Shown: piece by piece, positions 17,221 to 26,990 of the stretch | How positions within the stretch are numbered: the stretch's first letter is position 1 | How the letters are laid out: every line of letters starts with the position of its first letter | NCBI GenBank assembly: GCA_937974565.1 | Contig: CALJWL010000007.1 | Coordinates: forward strand, 1 to 48,737 | DNA length: 48,737 bases | Direction of reading: 5' to 3' | From: an uncultured Arenicella sp. | GTDB taxonomy: Bacteria > Pseudomonadota > Gammaproteobacteria > Arenicellales > Arenicellaceae | The notes under the pieces: model-generated | Databases searched by the model: none | What the model saw: only the letters and a program-made list of their open reading frames with translations | Told to the model about the DNA's origin: nothing | Translations under genes and position numbers: made by a program

Positions 17221-17262
17221 TAACAATGAGCCAGAGAGAGGCTGTGTATGCGCTGGTCTTAA

Positions 17263-18405
17263 TTATACGCCATAGGCATCAATTAGGCGATTTGCAACCT
17301 GCCTAGCACCGTATGGCAAAACACGGCTTGGCCCAAATTGTCTAACTTGTTGCCGATGAGCATCATCAGTCATGCTATACCAAACCAAATCGCTTAATTG
17401 ATCAACATCATCCGGGGCCGCGACAAGAGTCAGGTCACCACCAATCTCACTTAAACTGCCGCGATCAGAACATACGACAGGGGTACCACATGCCAAAGCC
17501 TCTGCGACAGGCATACCAAAACCTTCATACCAAGATGGAAACAGCAAGCAATCGACCGCTGAGTATAATGCGGGTAGCTCGTCGTGTGACGACAAATAAA
17601 CCGACGTGACCGACTCAGTCAAACCGTTTTGCACCACATATTGATCAAATACAGGGCTACTCAAACCACTACGAATCAACCTAACATCGTGCCCTTGAGA
17701 TACGAGGTTCTTAACCACGTTAACACTGGTTAATAAGTTTTTGTAATGCTCACGCCCAGTGATCAAAATGACCTTTGTACTTTTTCCAATCAAGAGCTTT
17801 TCACGCAACCGCTGTATTTCAGACTCTCTGCGCCGATAAAATTTATTAGAGATTATTGGCGGAACAACATGAATCTGGGATTCGGCAATATCAAGGTATT
17901 GCTGCAAATCATTAGAAGTGCTTTGGCTAACAGCAATAATACGATCATAGCGTTTCAAATAACTTAGGGAGTGCAAATTCAGGCTAGGCCTTCTGGGCTT
18001 TGCCCCCCCTCGACCATGACCACGTTCTAACCTTTGCCCACCAACACTGGAAGGGATCATACCCTTCCATGTTAAATAGGGTATTAAATCATGCACTGTT
18101 ACCACTTTAAGTTTATTTGGCAGTTTAGAGTGCAAGTGAGCATAACCATGATCAATTACGTGATGCAGGTCAGCAGAACCACTTACTTGACCAACCATTC
18201 TCGGGTACTGCACGTAGCGCAAATAACGCATGGCCATAGTAGAGAACCGTGAATGCTCCAGCCCATGTTTTGGGTAAAATAAACCGGCATTCACACCGCA
18301 TTGATTTAACGCATCTAATAAATATTCAGCGTATATACCCATGCTGGTTCGCTGGTCTGCTTTAAAACAACCGTACAGCTGAATTTTTGATTGTGGCCCA
18401 GCCAT
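17263..18405 (-). CDS. Glycosyltransferase family 4 (GT-B)
   Basis: A 380-residue transferase. DRIIAVSQSTSNDLQQYLDI begins the linker to the donor domain, KVILITGREHYKNLLTSVNVV binds donor phosphates, and CLLFPSWYEGFGMPVAEALACGTPVVCSDRGSLSEIGGD carries the E-x7-E signature. The region resembles mannosyltransferase-like GT4 enzymes, but I cannot assign the donor. It lies between the UDP-glucuronate decarboxylase and the wzm permease, with a 36-base gap to the permease. Confidence 0.88.
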   Translation of the reverse strand: MAGPQSKIQLYGCFKADQRTSMGIYAEYLLDALNQCGVNAGLFYPKHGLEHSRFSTMAMRYLRYVQYPRMVGQVSGSADLHHVIDHGYAHLHSKLPNKLKVVTVHDLIPYLTWKGMIPSSVGGQRLERGHGRGGAKPRRPSLNLHSLSYLKRYDRIIAVSQSTSNDLQQYLDIAESQIHVVPPIISNKFYRRRESEIQRLREKLLIGKSTKVILITGREHYKNLLTSVNVVKNLVSQGHDVRLIRSGLSSPVFDQYVVQNGLTESVTSVYLSSHDELPALYSAVDCLLFPSWYEGFGMPVAEALACGTPVVCSDRGSLSEIGGDLTLVAAPDDVDQLSDLVWYSMTDDAHRQQVRQFGPSRVLPYGARQVANRLIDAYGV

Positions 18406-18478
18406 TATGGTATCCGCTTAATTAAATCAAACAGAAGATACAGACTTCATAAGTTACTCACATCGCTAAAAGCAACAC

Positions 18479-19420
18479 CTAAACAACAGATCGAAAGTAA
18501 TCAACCGTCGACTTGATACCTTGTTGAAGCTCAATAGCGGGCTCCCAATTGAGAATGTCACGAGCCAAGGTGATGTCCGGTTGTCGCTGTTTGGGGTCAT
18601 CACTTGGCAATGGCTCAAACACCAATTCTGACTTAGAACCCGTAATCTCTATGATTACTTCGGCCAATTGCCGAATAGTAAACTCATTCGGATTACCGAT
18701 ATTAATAGGACCAGTCACATCATCAGCCGAATTCATCAGCAAAATCATGCCGCTAACAAGGTCATCCACATAACAAAAAGACCGTGTTTGTTGACCATCA
18801 CCATACAACGTGATCGGCTCGCCTTTAATGGCTTGAACGATAAAGTTTGACACAACACGCCCATCCTCAGGGTGCATTCTTGGTCCATAAGTGTTGAAAA
18901 TACGCATTACTTTTATGCGCAACGAGTGTTGGCGGTGATAGTCAAAAAACAAGGTTTCTGCACAGCGTTTGCCTTCATCGTAACAAGAACGAATGCCAAT
19001 CGGGTTCACATTACCCCAGTACTCCTCTCTCTGCGGGTGGACACTGGGGTCACCATAAACTTCGCTGGTTGAAGCTTGCAGTATCTTAGCCCCTACACGC
19101 TTAGCCAAACCGAGCATATTGATTGCTCCGTGTACGCTGGTTTTAGTGGTTTGCACAGGGTCGTGCTGGTAATGAATCGGTGATGCTGGGCAAGCTAAGT
19201 TGTAAATTTCATCGACCTCGACATAAAGAGGAAAGGTAACGTCATGCCGCATCAACTCAAACTTAGGGTTCTCCAGTAAATGTAAAATATTTTGCTTATT
19301 GCCAGTAAAGTAATTATCTACGCACAACACTTCATGCCCTTGCTCTAAAAGACGCTCCGACAAGTGAGAACCAAGAAAACCAGCGCCGCCAGTAATTAAA
19401 ATTTTTTTTGAAGTGTGCAT
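18479..19420 (-). CDS. UDP-glucuronate decarboxylase (UDP-xylose synthase), SDR family
   Basis: A 313-residue extended [25 protein letters not shown] binds NAD, and [23 protein letters not shown] matches the UXS subgroup closely. The catalytic Y-x3-K is in [20 protein letters not shown], followed by [21 protein letters not shown] and [16 protein letters not shown]. These features fit UDP-glucuronate decarboxylase, which makes UDP-xylose from UDP-glucuronate, so xylose or a derivative is probably in the polymer. No UDP-glucose dehydrogenase is in the window, so UDP-glucuronate must come from elsewhere. It stands alone with gaps of 96 and 73 bases on its two sides. Confidence 0.93.
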   Translation of the reverse strand: MHTSKKILITGGAGFLGSHLSERLLEQGHEVLCVDNYFTGNKQNILHLLENPKFELMRHDVTFPLYVEVDEIYNLACPASPIHYQHDPVQTTKTSVHGAINMLGLAKRVGAKILQASTSEVYGDPSVHPQREEYWGNVNPIGIRSCYDEGKRCAETLFFDYHRQHSLRIKVMRIFNTYGPRMHPEDGRVVSNFIVQAIKGEPITLYGDGQQTRSFCYVDDLVSGMILLMNSADDVTGPINIGNPNEFTIRQLAEVIIEITGSKSELVFEPLPSDDPKQRQPDITLARDILNWEPAIELQQGIKSTVDYFRSVV

Positions 19421-19516
19421 AAAATTTATTTAATCATATTGTTAGAGCCTGTGGCCTAACATTTTTAAAGAACGTATTGTGAGGCTTTATAAGCAGAGGG
19501 TCAAACAGGCTCGCCA

Positions 19517-20926
19517 CTAATGTTTTAGCTGCTGCGCAGAAAACACAACGGCGATCACAACCAGAAAATAAACCCGAATATTGAGAACTTGCAAATTATA
19601 ATCCACCAATGACTGAATCAAAGCGGCGATGATAACAATCATCGTTGCTAACATGGTGCCGCGAACCAAACGGCTTGGTGATAGAGTGGAAGCCATATAG
19701 GCTTGTCGAATGGTGACCCAAAATAAGGACAACCACAGCACCAAACCAATCGCCCCACGTTCAAGCCATAAATGTAAGTAATGGTTATGCGCTTGGGCAA
19801 AAACCACCTGACGTAAGTCGGCCTCACCCCGAGCTATTTGAAACACAGTTCTATAGCTTCCACCGCCATAACCTAACATTGGGTTTTCCATAATAGCCGC
19901 CAATGTGATTCGCCACTGTTCGGCCCTCTCTCCGATAGACAATACGTCGTTACTGAGGCGCGAAACAATTTCTTGACCGAAAGACAAAAGGCTCACGGCA
20001 ACGACAACCAAGACGAGCATCAAACTGCTGCGTATGGTCTGCAATTTATGCCATTTTCCGTTCAACAGCAACACACTGGCTGCCACAAATAAAGACAACA
20101 CGGCACCGCGCGACCCACTGCTGATACAAGCAACAAAGCCAATAGCTAAGGCAGCCAATAGCCAAACATTAATGCTAAAGAATTGCGCTTTAAACTGCGC
20201 GAACAAACTCTGCCCGGCATGCTGAACAGCAAACCTAGCTTGAAAGGCCAGTGCGCCCACCAGGGTCAACACCATAAAAGCACCAAAATGATTGCGGTTT
20301 ACAAACAGACCGCGAGCGACTGAAAAATGTCCATCAACCTCTCTTGCCTCGACAAAAAGAAGGCCTGCGGCTTGTCCAAACAAGCCAATTACGGCGTGAA
20401 CTGCACCCACTAATATAAATAACCAAAGTAATTGCTTCAGTCGTTGACGTCGATCAATAAGCGCCAAGGCAGAGAGAAAAACACAAAAAAACAACACTTC
20501 ACTCATCAACAACCAGCGCAGACGCTCGGGAGCAACGGCCCAGCCCCTTTTCGGGTTTAACCACTGAAGGTTCTCAGTTACCCCAAACTCAGAGGCACTA
20601 AAAACTTCATACAAAGCATGATCATAAGAAAAAAATGAAGGCACCCATAGCCAGATTAACGATAATGCCAGAAATACGATAATAAGACGCGCCGCTTTGA
20701 TTGCACGCCAATTGCAGCGCCCCCCGATGGACACCAATACCAAGGCATAACAAAACCAGAGATAAAAGCAAGCGCTAAAAAATAACCACCCTGAACTGGC
20801 GTAGCGGCCATGTATAAAAGAAGCCACCGCCAACAAAATCAGAAAGCCAACCCAAGAAATAGACTCCATCACCTTGGTGTGAGTCGCGTTTAATTTGATA
20901 CGTTCAGAAAATATTGAAACACTCAT
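19517..20926 (-). CDS. O-antigen ligase/polymerase family protein (VpsQ-position Wzy-like)
   Basis: A 469-residue protein with about twelve hydrophobic segments. GLFVNRNHFGAFMVLTLVGAL is the RNHFG motif common in this family, SSGSRGAVLSLFVAASVLLL follows, and ENPMLGYGGGSYRTVFQIARGE with AQAHNHYLHLWLERGAIGLVLWL forms the Wzy_C loop and following helix (the H-N-x-x-L motif is intact). It lies six bases after the VpsP-like gene, the position of vpsQ in the Vibrio vps-II cluster. Polymerase or ligase activity cannot be separated by sequence. Confidence 0.88.
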   Translation of the reverse strand: MSVSIFSERIKLNATHTKVMESISWVGFLILLAVASFIHGRYASSGWLFFSACFYLWFCYALVLVSIGGRCNWRAIKAARLIIVFLALSLIWLWVPSFFSYDHALYEVFSASEFGVTENLQWLNPKRGWAVAPERLRWLLMSEVLFFCVFLSALALIDRRQRLKQLLWLFILVGAVHAVIGLFGQAAGLLFVEAREVDGHFSVARGLFVNRNHFGAFMVLTLVGALAFQARFAVQHAGQSLFAQFKAQFFSINVWLLAALAIGFVACISSGSRGAVLSLFVAASVLLLNGKWHKLQTIRSSLMLVLVVVAVSLLSFGQEIVSRLSNDVLSIGERAEQWRITLAAIMENPMLGYGGGSYRTVFQIARGEADLRQVVFAQAHNHYLHLWLERGAIGLVLWLSLFWVTIRQAYMASTLSPSRLVRGTMLATMIVIIAALIQSLVDYNLQVLNIRVYFLVVIAVVFSAQQLKH

Positions 20927-20932
20927 CCTGTT

Positions 20933-21604
20933 TCACCTTGAATCATTGCGCTGATTCAATCGCAAATCATAGACCGGTGCCAGTTCATCAATTCTAGATT
21001 TCAAATACGAGTGATGAACGCCCATGTCTCTGGCATTGGCGGCTAACGATAAATGCGGCATATTCGCCAATAAAGATCGACAAAATTCTGGGGCATGTTT
21101 AAGTAACGCTGGCGGCTCCTCTAAACAATAAAGCACAAGGTTTAAATAATATTTATCATTCCAGCCGCCTAATCTTCGTGCCACTTCAATGCTTGCCAAG
21201 CGATTTTTTTGCTTCTCTTGGGCCAAAGACTCGGCCCATATCAAATCCCTCCAAAGTTCGGTTGAAAACGGTCGCAGGTTAACCTTTTGGCGCACCGAGT
21301 TCATCACCGCTGCGGAATTAATGGTTTGTGAACCCAGGAAAGCTTCGTACGGGGCTCGTTGACGAGCCTCTTGTATCTGTTCCTCGATGGCCACTAGGTC
21401 AGCTTGGGAAGAGATATAAAACGGGTTCCACAATACATCGATGCGATTCACTTCTTCGCTGGGAAACTCCAATCTTGACAATTGCAAACACGCATAGCCA
21501 ACCTGCAATATCACGATCAATGCAACGGCCAAACCGCCGTTGCGTAACAGGGAACGCCGACACACCAAGTCCCTCATAACATTTGCCCTCAACCTTAAAA
21601 TCAT
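20933..21604 (-). CDS. VpsP-like polysaccharide biosynthesis protein
   Basis: A 223-residue protein with one N-terminal membrane helix (about residues 22-42) and a helical, probably periplasmic remainder. PFSTELWRDLIWAESLAQ and RLGGWNDKYYLNLVLYCLE near residues 115-165 look like a TPR-like helical pair. Assignment rests mainly on its place between a Wzc-type kinase and a Wzy-like protein, as vpsP lies between vpsO and vpsQ in Vibrio. Sequence similarity is my impression and not tested. Its start lies just beyond a hairpin with a T-run (21612-21635). Confidence 0.5.
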   Translation of the reverse strand: MILRLRANVMRDLVCRRSLLRNGGLAVALIVILQVGYACLQLSRLEFPSEEVNRIDVLWNPFYISSQADLVAIEEQIQEARQRAPYEAFLGSQTINSAAVMNSVRQKVNLRPFSTELWRDLIWAESLAQEKQKNRLASIEVARRLGGWNDKYYLNLVLYCLEEPPALLKHAPEFCRSLLANMPHLSLAANARDMGVHHSYLKSRIDELAPVYDLRLNQRNDSR

Positions 21605-21611
21605 GCCCTAT

Positions 21612-21635
21612 AAAAAACACCTCTGACGGGTGTTT
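21612..21635 (-). terminator. Hairpin with T-run between the BY-kinase gene and vpsP-like gene
   Basis: AAACACC (21615-21621) pairs perfectly with GGTGTTT (21629-21635) around a seven-base loop. On the minus strand the stem runs into six Ts (A-run at 21612-21617). A second hairpin TATCAC/GTGATA (21644-21660) precedes it. It lies inside a same-strand gene series and so may act as an attenuator, or terminate part of the transcripts after the kinase gene. The vpsP-like ATG is eight bases past it. Confidence 0.55.
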
Positions 21636-21757
21636 GTTTTCTTTATCACCCAGAGTGATAGTCACTAATAACGGCTTTAGTAGGAAATGATGATTTTACA
21701 CTTTGCATTAAATGTACATCTTTGAATTCCATTACAAATTTACACACCGTATAAATT

Positions 21758-23863
21758 CTAAGATTTAGTACTCCCCTCTGCGTCTTCAATATAAGCATAC
21801 GCACCATACCCATAATACCCACCATACGCATAAGGATTGTCTTTTCTGATATTAGCTTGCGTCAAAATCAGGCCGGTCACGTCAACCTTGCTGGCGTTGA
21901 GGCGCTTTATCGCATCACGCGCCATATGATGGGTTGTGCGGTCTGACTGAATCGCTAGCAACAAACAATCACAGATCTGCCCTAATACTACCGCATCTGA
22001 AGCAGGCAACACCGGCGCGGTATCAATTACTATATGATCAAATTTAGTTCTAAGTTGCGCTAATGTCTGCTTAAATTTCTCACTGACTAATAGCTCTAGC
22101 GGATTAGGTGGGGTTGTACCTGCTTTTAGAATAAAAAGTTTGTTCTGTTCAGGGTCTTGTTGTACGCATTCTTCAAGGCTGACCACACCAGCCACACAAT
22201 CAACCAACCCTACCGTCACGCCAGTGTCCACGATGTTTTTGATGCGAGGCCGTCTTAGGTCTGCGTCGATAAGTAAGGTGGTGCCCATTTGAGCGTACGA
22301 CAACGCCAAATTAGAAGCCAATGTGGTCTTACCCTCACTCTGTACTGACGAGGTAATCACAATCACCTGAGGCGGGTTATCCACATTAGAATACATCACC
22401 CCAGTTCGAATGTGATTTACCGACTCAGAGAACACTGAGCGTGTATTATCCAAATAATGACGCTCAACATTTGGGATATTTTTATCCATCGCTTGCATAA
22501 CGCCAAACAATGGTAAACCCAGCTTAGTCTCTACCGCCCGGCCATTCTTAAACGTACTATCGAGTTGCTCACGCATAAATGCAATGCCAACACCAAGTAA
22601 CAAACCGCCAACTGCCCACATCAACACAATTCGTTCTTTTTGTGGGTAAATAGGGCCGCTTGGTGGGATGGCACGATCCACAATTCGCGCGCGCGCAACT
22701 TGCGACGCGGAAGACGATATATCGGCCTCACGGAACTTCACCAAAAAAGCCTCGTATAGTTCTTTATTAGTTTCAACCTCTTGCTCCAACCTGGCGAGTT
22801 CAATTTGCTTCAGCCGATTTGAAGAGATGGATTGTGATTTTGCATCAAGGCGTTGTTTAGCCGCAGATAACTCTGAGCGCGCTTCAGAAATTTTGGGGTG
22901 TAATGCACCGTAACGTTTCTGCAACTCAGCCAAATTAGACTGGGCAGCCAGATACTCACTATTCAATGATCGCAACTCATCGGTTGTGATGTCCGTAGAT
23001 CGAGATGAATCTAATAACCCTTCTTCGACAAGAAACGCCTGCAAATCGTCTTGCGCTTTATCCAAAGCCTGTTTTTGTTCGCTAATGCGTTGAGATAACC
23101 AACGAGTGGTTTGCTTAGAACGATTAAGTTGCGCGTCAAGGCCTTGCTCTATGTAAGCCTGAACCAATGCGTTGGCAACGTCCGCTGCAAAACCAGCATT
23201 AATTGATCGGTACGTAACCGTCACCAAATTCGTCTTATCGCCGCCACTCACGCTGACCCCAGATTGAACCACCGCCGTCAACCAAGCTTTGCGTCGACTC
23301 GCTTCATCAGGCGTTAGCTGAACGGTTGAGTCTATGTCTTCAACTCGTTCGCCGAATTTTAAACCCAAAAGTTTTTCCACTTCAAGAACCAAGGTTTGTG
23401 AAAGACTAGGGGGCACTAAAAAACTGGTTACAGATTCTCTCTCAACCAACCCTAAACGATCCACAACGCGCTCAGCAACCGATCGGCTCTTTAACAACTC
23501 ATATTGGGTTTCGTAGAACCGATAAGCATAGGGATCAAATAAAGCTTGATTACCGCTTGAGGCCGTACTCGGCTCCACCGCCATGGTCAACTTCGCTTGA
23601 TACACTGGGGTTTCTGATAAAGCACGAATAACACCGGCAATGACACCGAGTATGATTAATGTAATGATGCTCCACTTACTGTCTTTTATCACCTGCATTA
23701 ACATAGCAAGCGTGGTGGCAAGAGAATCGCCATCCGCACTGGACGTCGGGGTGTTTACAGTGGGGGCTCCTCCACCCGCAGCGCCGGAAAACCAGTCACG
23801 GATAAACTGACCATTGTCTACGGTTTTAGCAGACGTTAAATTATCTCGTGCTTCAGTATTCAA
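21758..23863 (-). CDS. Wzc-type polysaccharide co-polymerase with BY-kinase domain
   Basis: A 701-residue protein starting at TTG. Two membrane segments (about 70-90 and 405-425) flank a periplasmic Wzz-like domain with a long coiled coil (around 250-370) and the PPSGPIYPQKERIV proline motif before the second helix. The cytoplasmic tyrosine kinase has a Walker A SSVQSEGKTTLASNLA (about residue 505; Gln-Ser where many have Pro-Gly), Walker A' LLIDADLRRP, Walker B HIVIDTAPV, and a C-terminal tyrosine cluster YAYGGYYGYGAYAYIED that is probably autophosphorylated. Such proteins control chain length and couple synthesis to export. The TTG overlaps the stop of the upstream export gene (TTGA). Confidence 0.93.
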   Translation of the reverse strand: MNTEARDNLTSAKTVDNGQFIRDWFSGAAGGGAPTVNTPTSSADGDSLATTLAMLMQVIKDSKWSIITLIILGVIAGVIRALSETPVYQAKLTMAVEPSTASSGNQALFDPYAYRFYETQYELLKSRSVAERVVDRLGLVERESVTSFLVPPSLSQTLVLEVEKLLGLKFGERVEDIDSTVQLTPDEASRRKAWLTAVVQSGVSVSGGDKTNLVTVTYRSINAGFAADVANALVQAYIEQGLDAQLNRSKQTTRWLSQRISEQKQALDKAQDDLQAFLVEEGLLDSSRSTDITTDELRSLNSEYLAAQSNLAELQKRYGALHPKISEARSELSAAKQRLDAKSQSISSNRLKQIELARLEQEVETNKELYEAFLVKFREADISSSASQVARARIVDRAIPPSGPIYPQKERIVLMWAVGGLLLGVGIAFMREQLDSTFKNGRAVETKLGLPLFGVMQAMDKNIPNVERHYLDNTRSVFSESVNHIRTGVMYSNVDNPPQVIVITSSVQSEGKTTLASNLALSYAQMGTTLLIDADLRRPRIKNIVDTGVTVGLVDCVAGVVSLEECVQQDPEQNKLFILKAGTTPPNPLELLVSEKFKQTLAQLRTKFDHIVIDTAPVLPASDAVVLGQICDCLLLAIQSDRTTHHMARDAIKRLNASKVDVTGLILTQANIRKDNPYAYGGYYGYGAYAYIEDAEGSTKS

Positions 23864-25212
23864 AACCAGCTAGCCCCAACCTTTATCACATCACCGGGTT
23901 TAATCGGGGTATAAAGCTTAACCCTCTTCAATTCAATTGGCGCGCCATCCTCAGCCGCATCACTGTAACGACTAATGTTAATTTTTTTCTTTGATGCTCT
24001 CAGTGTGAAGCCTCCGGCAAGAACTATTGCTTTTTCAACCGTAAGCCCTGACTGGAACTCATAAGCACCCGCTTGAGCGACTTCCCCATGCAGATAAATG
24101 TACGCCGACTCGGCCTCTTTGACTTCTTCATCGGCATCAACGCTAACAATATCACCCGACGCAATCAAAGTTTGACTGTTAATCGATAGGCCTTGTGCCA
24201 CAACCACACCATCTCGAGTAATGCTAACCCCGTTTTCACTTGCAGACTCTTTAGTACCACCAGCAATCGCAATGGCCTTAGCAATCGTCAAGCCTTCGGT
24301 ATAAGGGTAATCACCAGTTGAGCTAACCTCGCCACGAATAAAAATGGGACGGTAACTAAAAATAGAAACTGAGAGCCTGGGGTTACGTACGTAACCTTGT
24401 GATAACAACGCCGCCACATCCTGCTCGACTTCACTGGTGGTCTTACCAAGTACGGCAACCGACCCAATCAGCGGAAACGATACACGACCACTTTGTGGAA
24501 CCCGTACGTTTTGAGCGCTGAGGTCCGGCTCACCAAACACAAGCAACGAAATAGAGTCGCCGGGTGCCAGCCGGTGTTTACTCTCAAGCAAATTGACAAC
24601 CTGATTTTGTTCTGGCAACGAACGCTCAGGGACAACCGTCTCAGCGACACCAACCTTATTGTTCTGTGTGTCTGATGCCTTATTTTCATCGGACACCGAA
24701 GCAAATTCTTCTGCCACCTTTTCGGTTGCTTTTGATGCAGGCCTTACTTCTGTAGCGGCTTCTTCGGCAAGCCTGACGGCTTTATCACCGCTTTCATCAT
24801 CAATTAAAACTTCTAAGGATATAGGGGCATGGATTTGAGCGAACCCACTGCGTCTGTCAAGCAACAAACTTTGATGACCTTGATACACTTGCGTTATTTT
24901 AGGTGCTTGAATGCGAGGGCCAACACGAAAGTTCAATGCATCCGCACGAACCGTGGCGGTATTGGTCAGCTCATCAATATTGAGATACGATTCACTTACC
25001 CAACCTTTCACCGTCGGTTGGGTAAAACGCACGCACTTTTTTTGTGCTGATTTAGCACACCCAACGGATATTGTTTGATATGGGGCATCGACCGCAACCT
25101 CACCAATAAGGCTGTAGGTGTGTTTACTGTATATGGGCCTTCTTTCGGTTTCTTGTGCCCCAAGAAAAGCGGTAAAAAACAAGCTTAAGGGCAACACCCA
25201 TAAAATAAACAT
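23860..25212 (-). CDS. Wza-type polysaccharide export protein with SH3-like N-terminal region and SLBB domains
   Basis: About 450 residues from the ATG at 25212. The start MFILWVLPLSLFFTAFLGAQ is a signal peptide without a lipobox cysteine, unlike lipoprotein Wza. Residues about 30-75 (ending VKGWVSESYL) and 85-135 (ADALNFRVGP) resemble bacterial SH3 segments. An acidic linker follows, then the export domain LAPGDSISLLVFGEPDLSAQ with RVSFPLIGSVAVLG, then two SLBB repeats (FIRGEVSSTGDYPYTEGLTI and YLHGEVAQAGAYEFQSGLTV). The frame stays open upstream to a TTG at 25497. I reject that start because the signal peptide would lie internally, but a TTG at 25230 after AAGG is possible. Confidence 0.85.
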   Translation of the reverse strand: MFILWVLPLSLFFTAFLGAQETERRPIYSKHTYSLIGEVAVDAPYQTISVGCAKSAQKKCVRFTQPTVKGWVSESYLNIDELTNTATVRADALNFRVGPRIQAPKITQVYQGHQSLLLDRRSGFAQIHAPISLEVLIDDESGDKAVRLAEEAATEVRPASKATEKVAEEFASVSDENKASDTQNNKVGVAETVVPERSLPEQNQVVNLLESKHRLAPGDSISLLVFGEPDLSAQNVRVPQSGRVSFPLIGSVAVLGKTTSEVEQDVAALLSQGYVRNPRLSVSIFSYRPIFIRGEVSSTGDYPYTEGLTIAKAIAIAGGTKESASENGVSITRDGVVVAQGLSINSQTLIASGDIVSVDADEEVKEAESAYIYLHGEVAQAGAYEFQSGLTVEKAIVLAGGFTLRASKKKINISRYSDAAEDGAPIELKRVKLYTPIKPGDVIKVGASWF

Positions 25213-25571
25213 TGCTTTAATTGTAGACAACGCAAGAACCTTAGCCACACCGCACTGGAATTGACCTAACAATGGTCTACCAGCAGCACAAGCGATGTCT
25301 GAGATTAGATGTATATTTCGAAAAAACACGATACTTGTTTCCACCAACCTAATTAGGCGAGCGAAATAATCAGCCTTATTATGGCTCAATCTCGCTTGTA
25401 TTTTTGTAAATGCGATCGACCGCATTAACCTAAAGTTATCTAAGACAGACTCATGAGTACCAAGCCCAACTAACTCCACGCAATAGAAATACCACAATAG
25501 TAGACCGAAATACCACTTCTGAAAGACATTGTTAACGCTCTATTACACAAAGAGCGGAGGTTTACTAACGG
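25213..25571 (-). other. Gap between beta-barrel and export genes
   Basis: 359 bases with no gene I can support. The frame of the downstream export protein is open through most of it (to 25497), but the translation has no recognisable domain and begins with TTG. If the start at 25212 is right, this is an unusually long spacer inside the locus and could hold an internal promoter. I see no strong terminator. Confidence 0.4.
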
Positions 25572-26990
25572 CTATCGTTTCTTTTTGCGTGCAAATTCGC
25601 TTTTTTTGGCTTTCCCAAAGGAAGCCGGCTCACGCTCACGTTGACTCTTTTTGCCCGAACCTAACAATGAACGAAGGTCTGAACGAAGACGTAGGCCGAA
25701 ATAAGTATCTTCGTAGGCGATACCATCTCGGTTAGAGTCACGCTCGATTTCACCGTAGTAAATGCTCGCCGTCATCCAATTACGCCACCCGTATTGAAGC
25801 TCAGCACCCCAATCAAAAAATTGATCTTCTCGGCCTGTATCGTAGTCATCATCAATGGCTTTGGCATACAGACCAAGCTTCAGACGTGAATTTAGTGAAT
25901 GGTTCCAACCAATCCCGATTAAATCACTTTCATAAAAATCAGCAAATTCATCACCCGGCTCTTCCACTGTTCTGGATGCCGAAATATTAATCACCGAAAA
26001 CGGATTAATTGAATAGTTAAGGTCGGCGTAATATATCTCTCCGTCGAAACGGTTCCTGGAAGGGTCGTCAAAGTCTTTCTCACTAACACCGAAACCGAGC
26101 GTGCCACTTAACGAGTTAGCGGGTTTCCAACGAAGGCCTAACAATAAATCGGTTTGATCCCCATCCAAACTGACATCATCCCGGTCGTAATCTGTTACCC
26201 TTTTTTGGATACGGCCAAATACCGACGTTCGATTAGCAAACTGCCAGTTAAGGTCAAAATGCACTACTTCGCTACTGCGGTCTCGGCTGTCAGAAAAGTT
26301 CGTTATGTCATCTAAATCGTCGCTTTGAAAATTAGTACCTGTGTACTCATACCCCAAGACACCTTGAATAATGCCAATTTTTCGGCCAAAAATAAGGTCC
26401 GCGCCATAAGAGACAAAATCAACGTTCTCTGGGCCTGAATCGAAGCCATCATTACGAAATGTACGAAACTCTCGTCCGCCGGATATTCCTCGACGCTCAT
26501 AAGAGTTACCAATAGAAGCAAATAACTCAAGATCCCATCGGCGCGTCAAATCCAAACCAAGATTAGCAGAAATTATATTCGATTCCGCGTCTTCTTGCTC
26601 TATTTCATCGTGAAACGTAAAACGCCCCTGATAAGCCGCGTAGAACTGATGACGACCAAAGTTTGTTCGATAGCCTAATTCTGGAGTTACGGTAATTAGA
26701 AAATCGTCTTCATCAATGTCTGGGCGGCGACGCACATTATCGTGCTGACTGAAATCAACCTGAATGCTTGGATAAAAATCATTCAGCAGATTTAAAGGCT
26801 GATAGTCACCCGAGGCTCTGTTTATTGGCGCATTACCAAACGATTGAACGCTGTTCGCCGCCGGAGTTAACCCTTGGTTCGCAGTTTGAGCCATCGCACC
26901 CGATTCTATTAGGGGAACACCTGTGCCCAATCCGGCCAACCCAACCGCCAGGACCAACTTACCCTTAATTCTATTAAACATATTACTCAT
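25572..26990 (-). CDS. Outer-membrane beta-barrel protein of the exopolysaccharide locus (VpsM position)
   Basis: A 472-residue secreted protein with a signal peptide ending near SGAMAQTANQ. The mature part alternates hydrophobic and polar residues with aromatic girdles (for example GRHQFYAAYQGRFTFHDE and RWDLELFASIGNSYERR), with acidic turns such as DYDRDDVSLDGDQTD, as in a 16-18-strand barrel (BBP2-type). After the last strand there is a basic Lys-Arg tail (KKSEFARKKKR) instead of a C-terminal Phe, unusual for Bam substrates. Barrels of this kind precede Wza/Wzc genes in vps-II-like clusters and may form an outer-membrane secretion pore. Start at 26990, or at 26981 where GAG precedes the second ATG. 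Confidence 0.82.
   Translation of the reverse strand: MSNMFNRIKGKLVLAVGLAGLGTGVPLIESGAMAQTANQGLTPAANSVQSFGNAPINRASGDYQPLNLLNDFYPSIQVDFSQHDNVRRRPDIDEDDFLITVTPELGYRTNFGRHQFYAAYQGRFTFHDEIEQEDAESNIISANLGLDLTRRWDLELFASIGNSYERRGISGGREFRTFRNDGFDSGPENVDFVSYGADLIFGRKIGIIQGVLGYEYTGTNFQSDDLDDITNFSDSRDRSSEVVHFDLNWQFANRTSVFGRIQKRVTDYDRDDVSLDGDQTDLLLGLRWKPANSLSGTLGFGVSEKDFDDPSRNRFDGEIYYADLNYSINPFSVINISASRTVEEPGDEFADFYESDLIGIGWNHSLNSRLKLGLYAKAIDDDYDTGREDQFFDWGAELQYGWRNWMTASIYYGEIERDSNRDGIAYEDTYFGLRLRSDLRSLLGSGKKSQREREPASFGKAKKSEFARKKKR

Noticed and set aside
25213-25497. N-terminal extension of the Wza-type protein to 545 residues from a TTG at 25497
   Set aside because: It would bury a good signal peptide at residues 96-115 and begins with TTG without a ribosome site; kept only as an open question.
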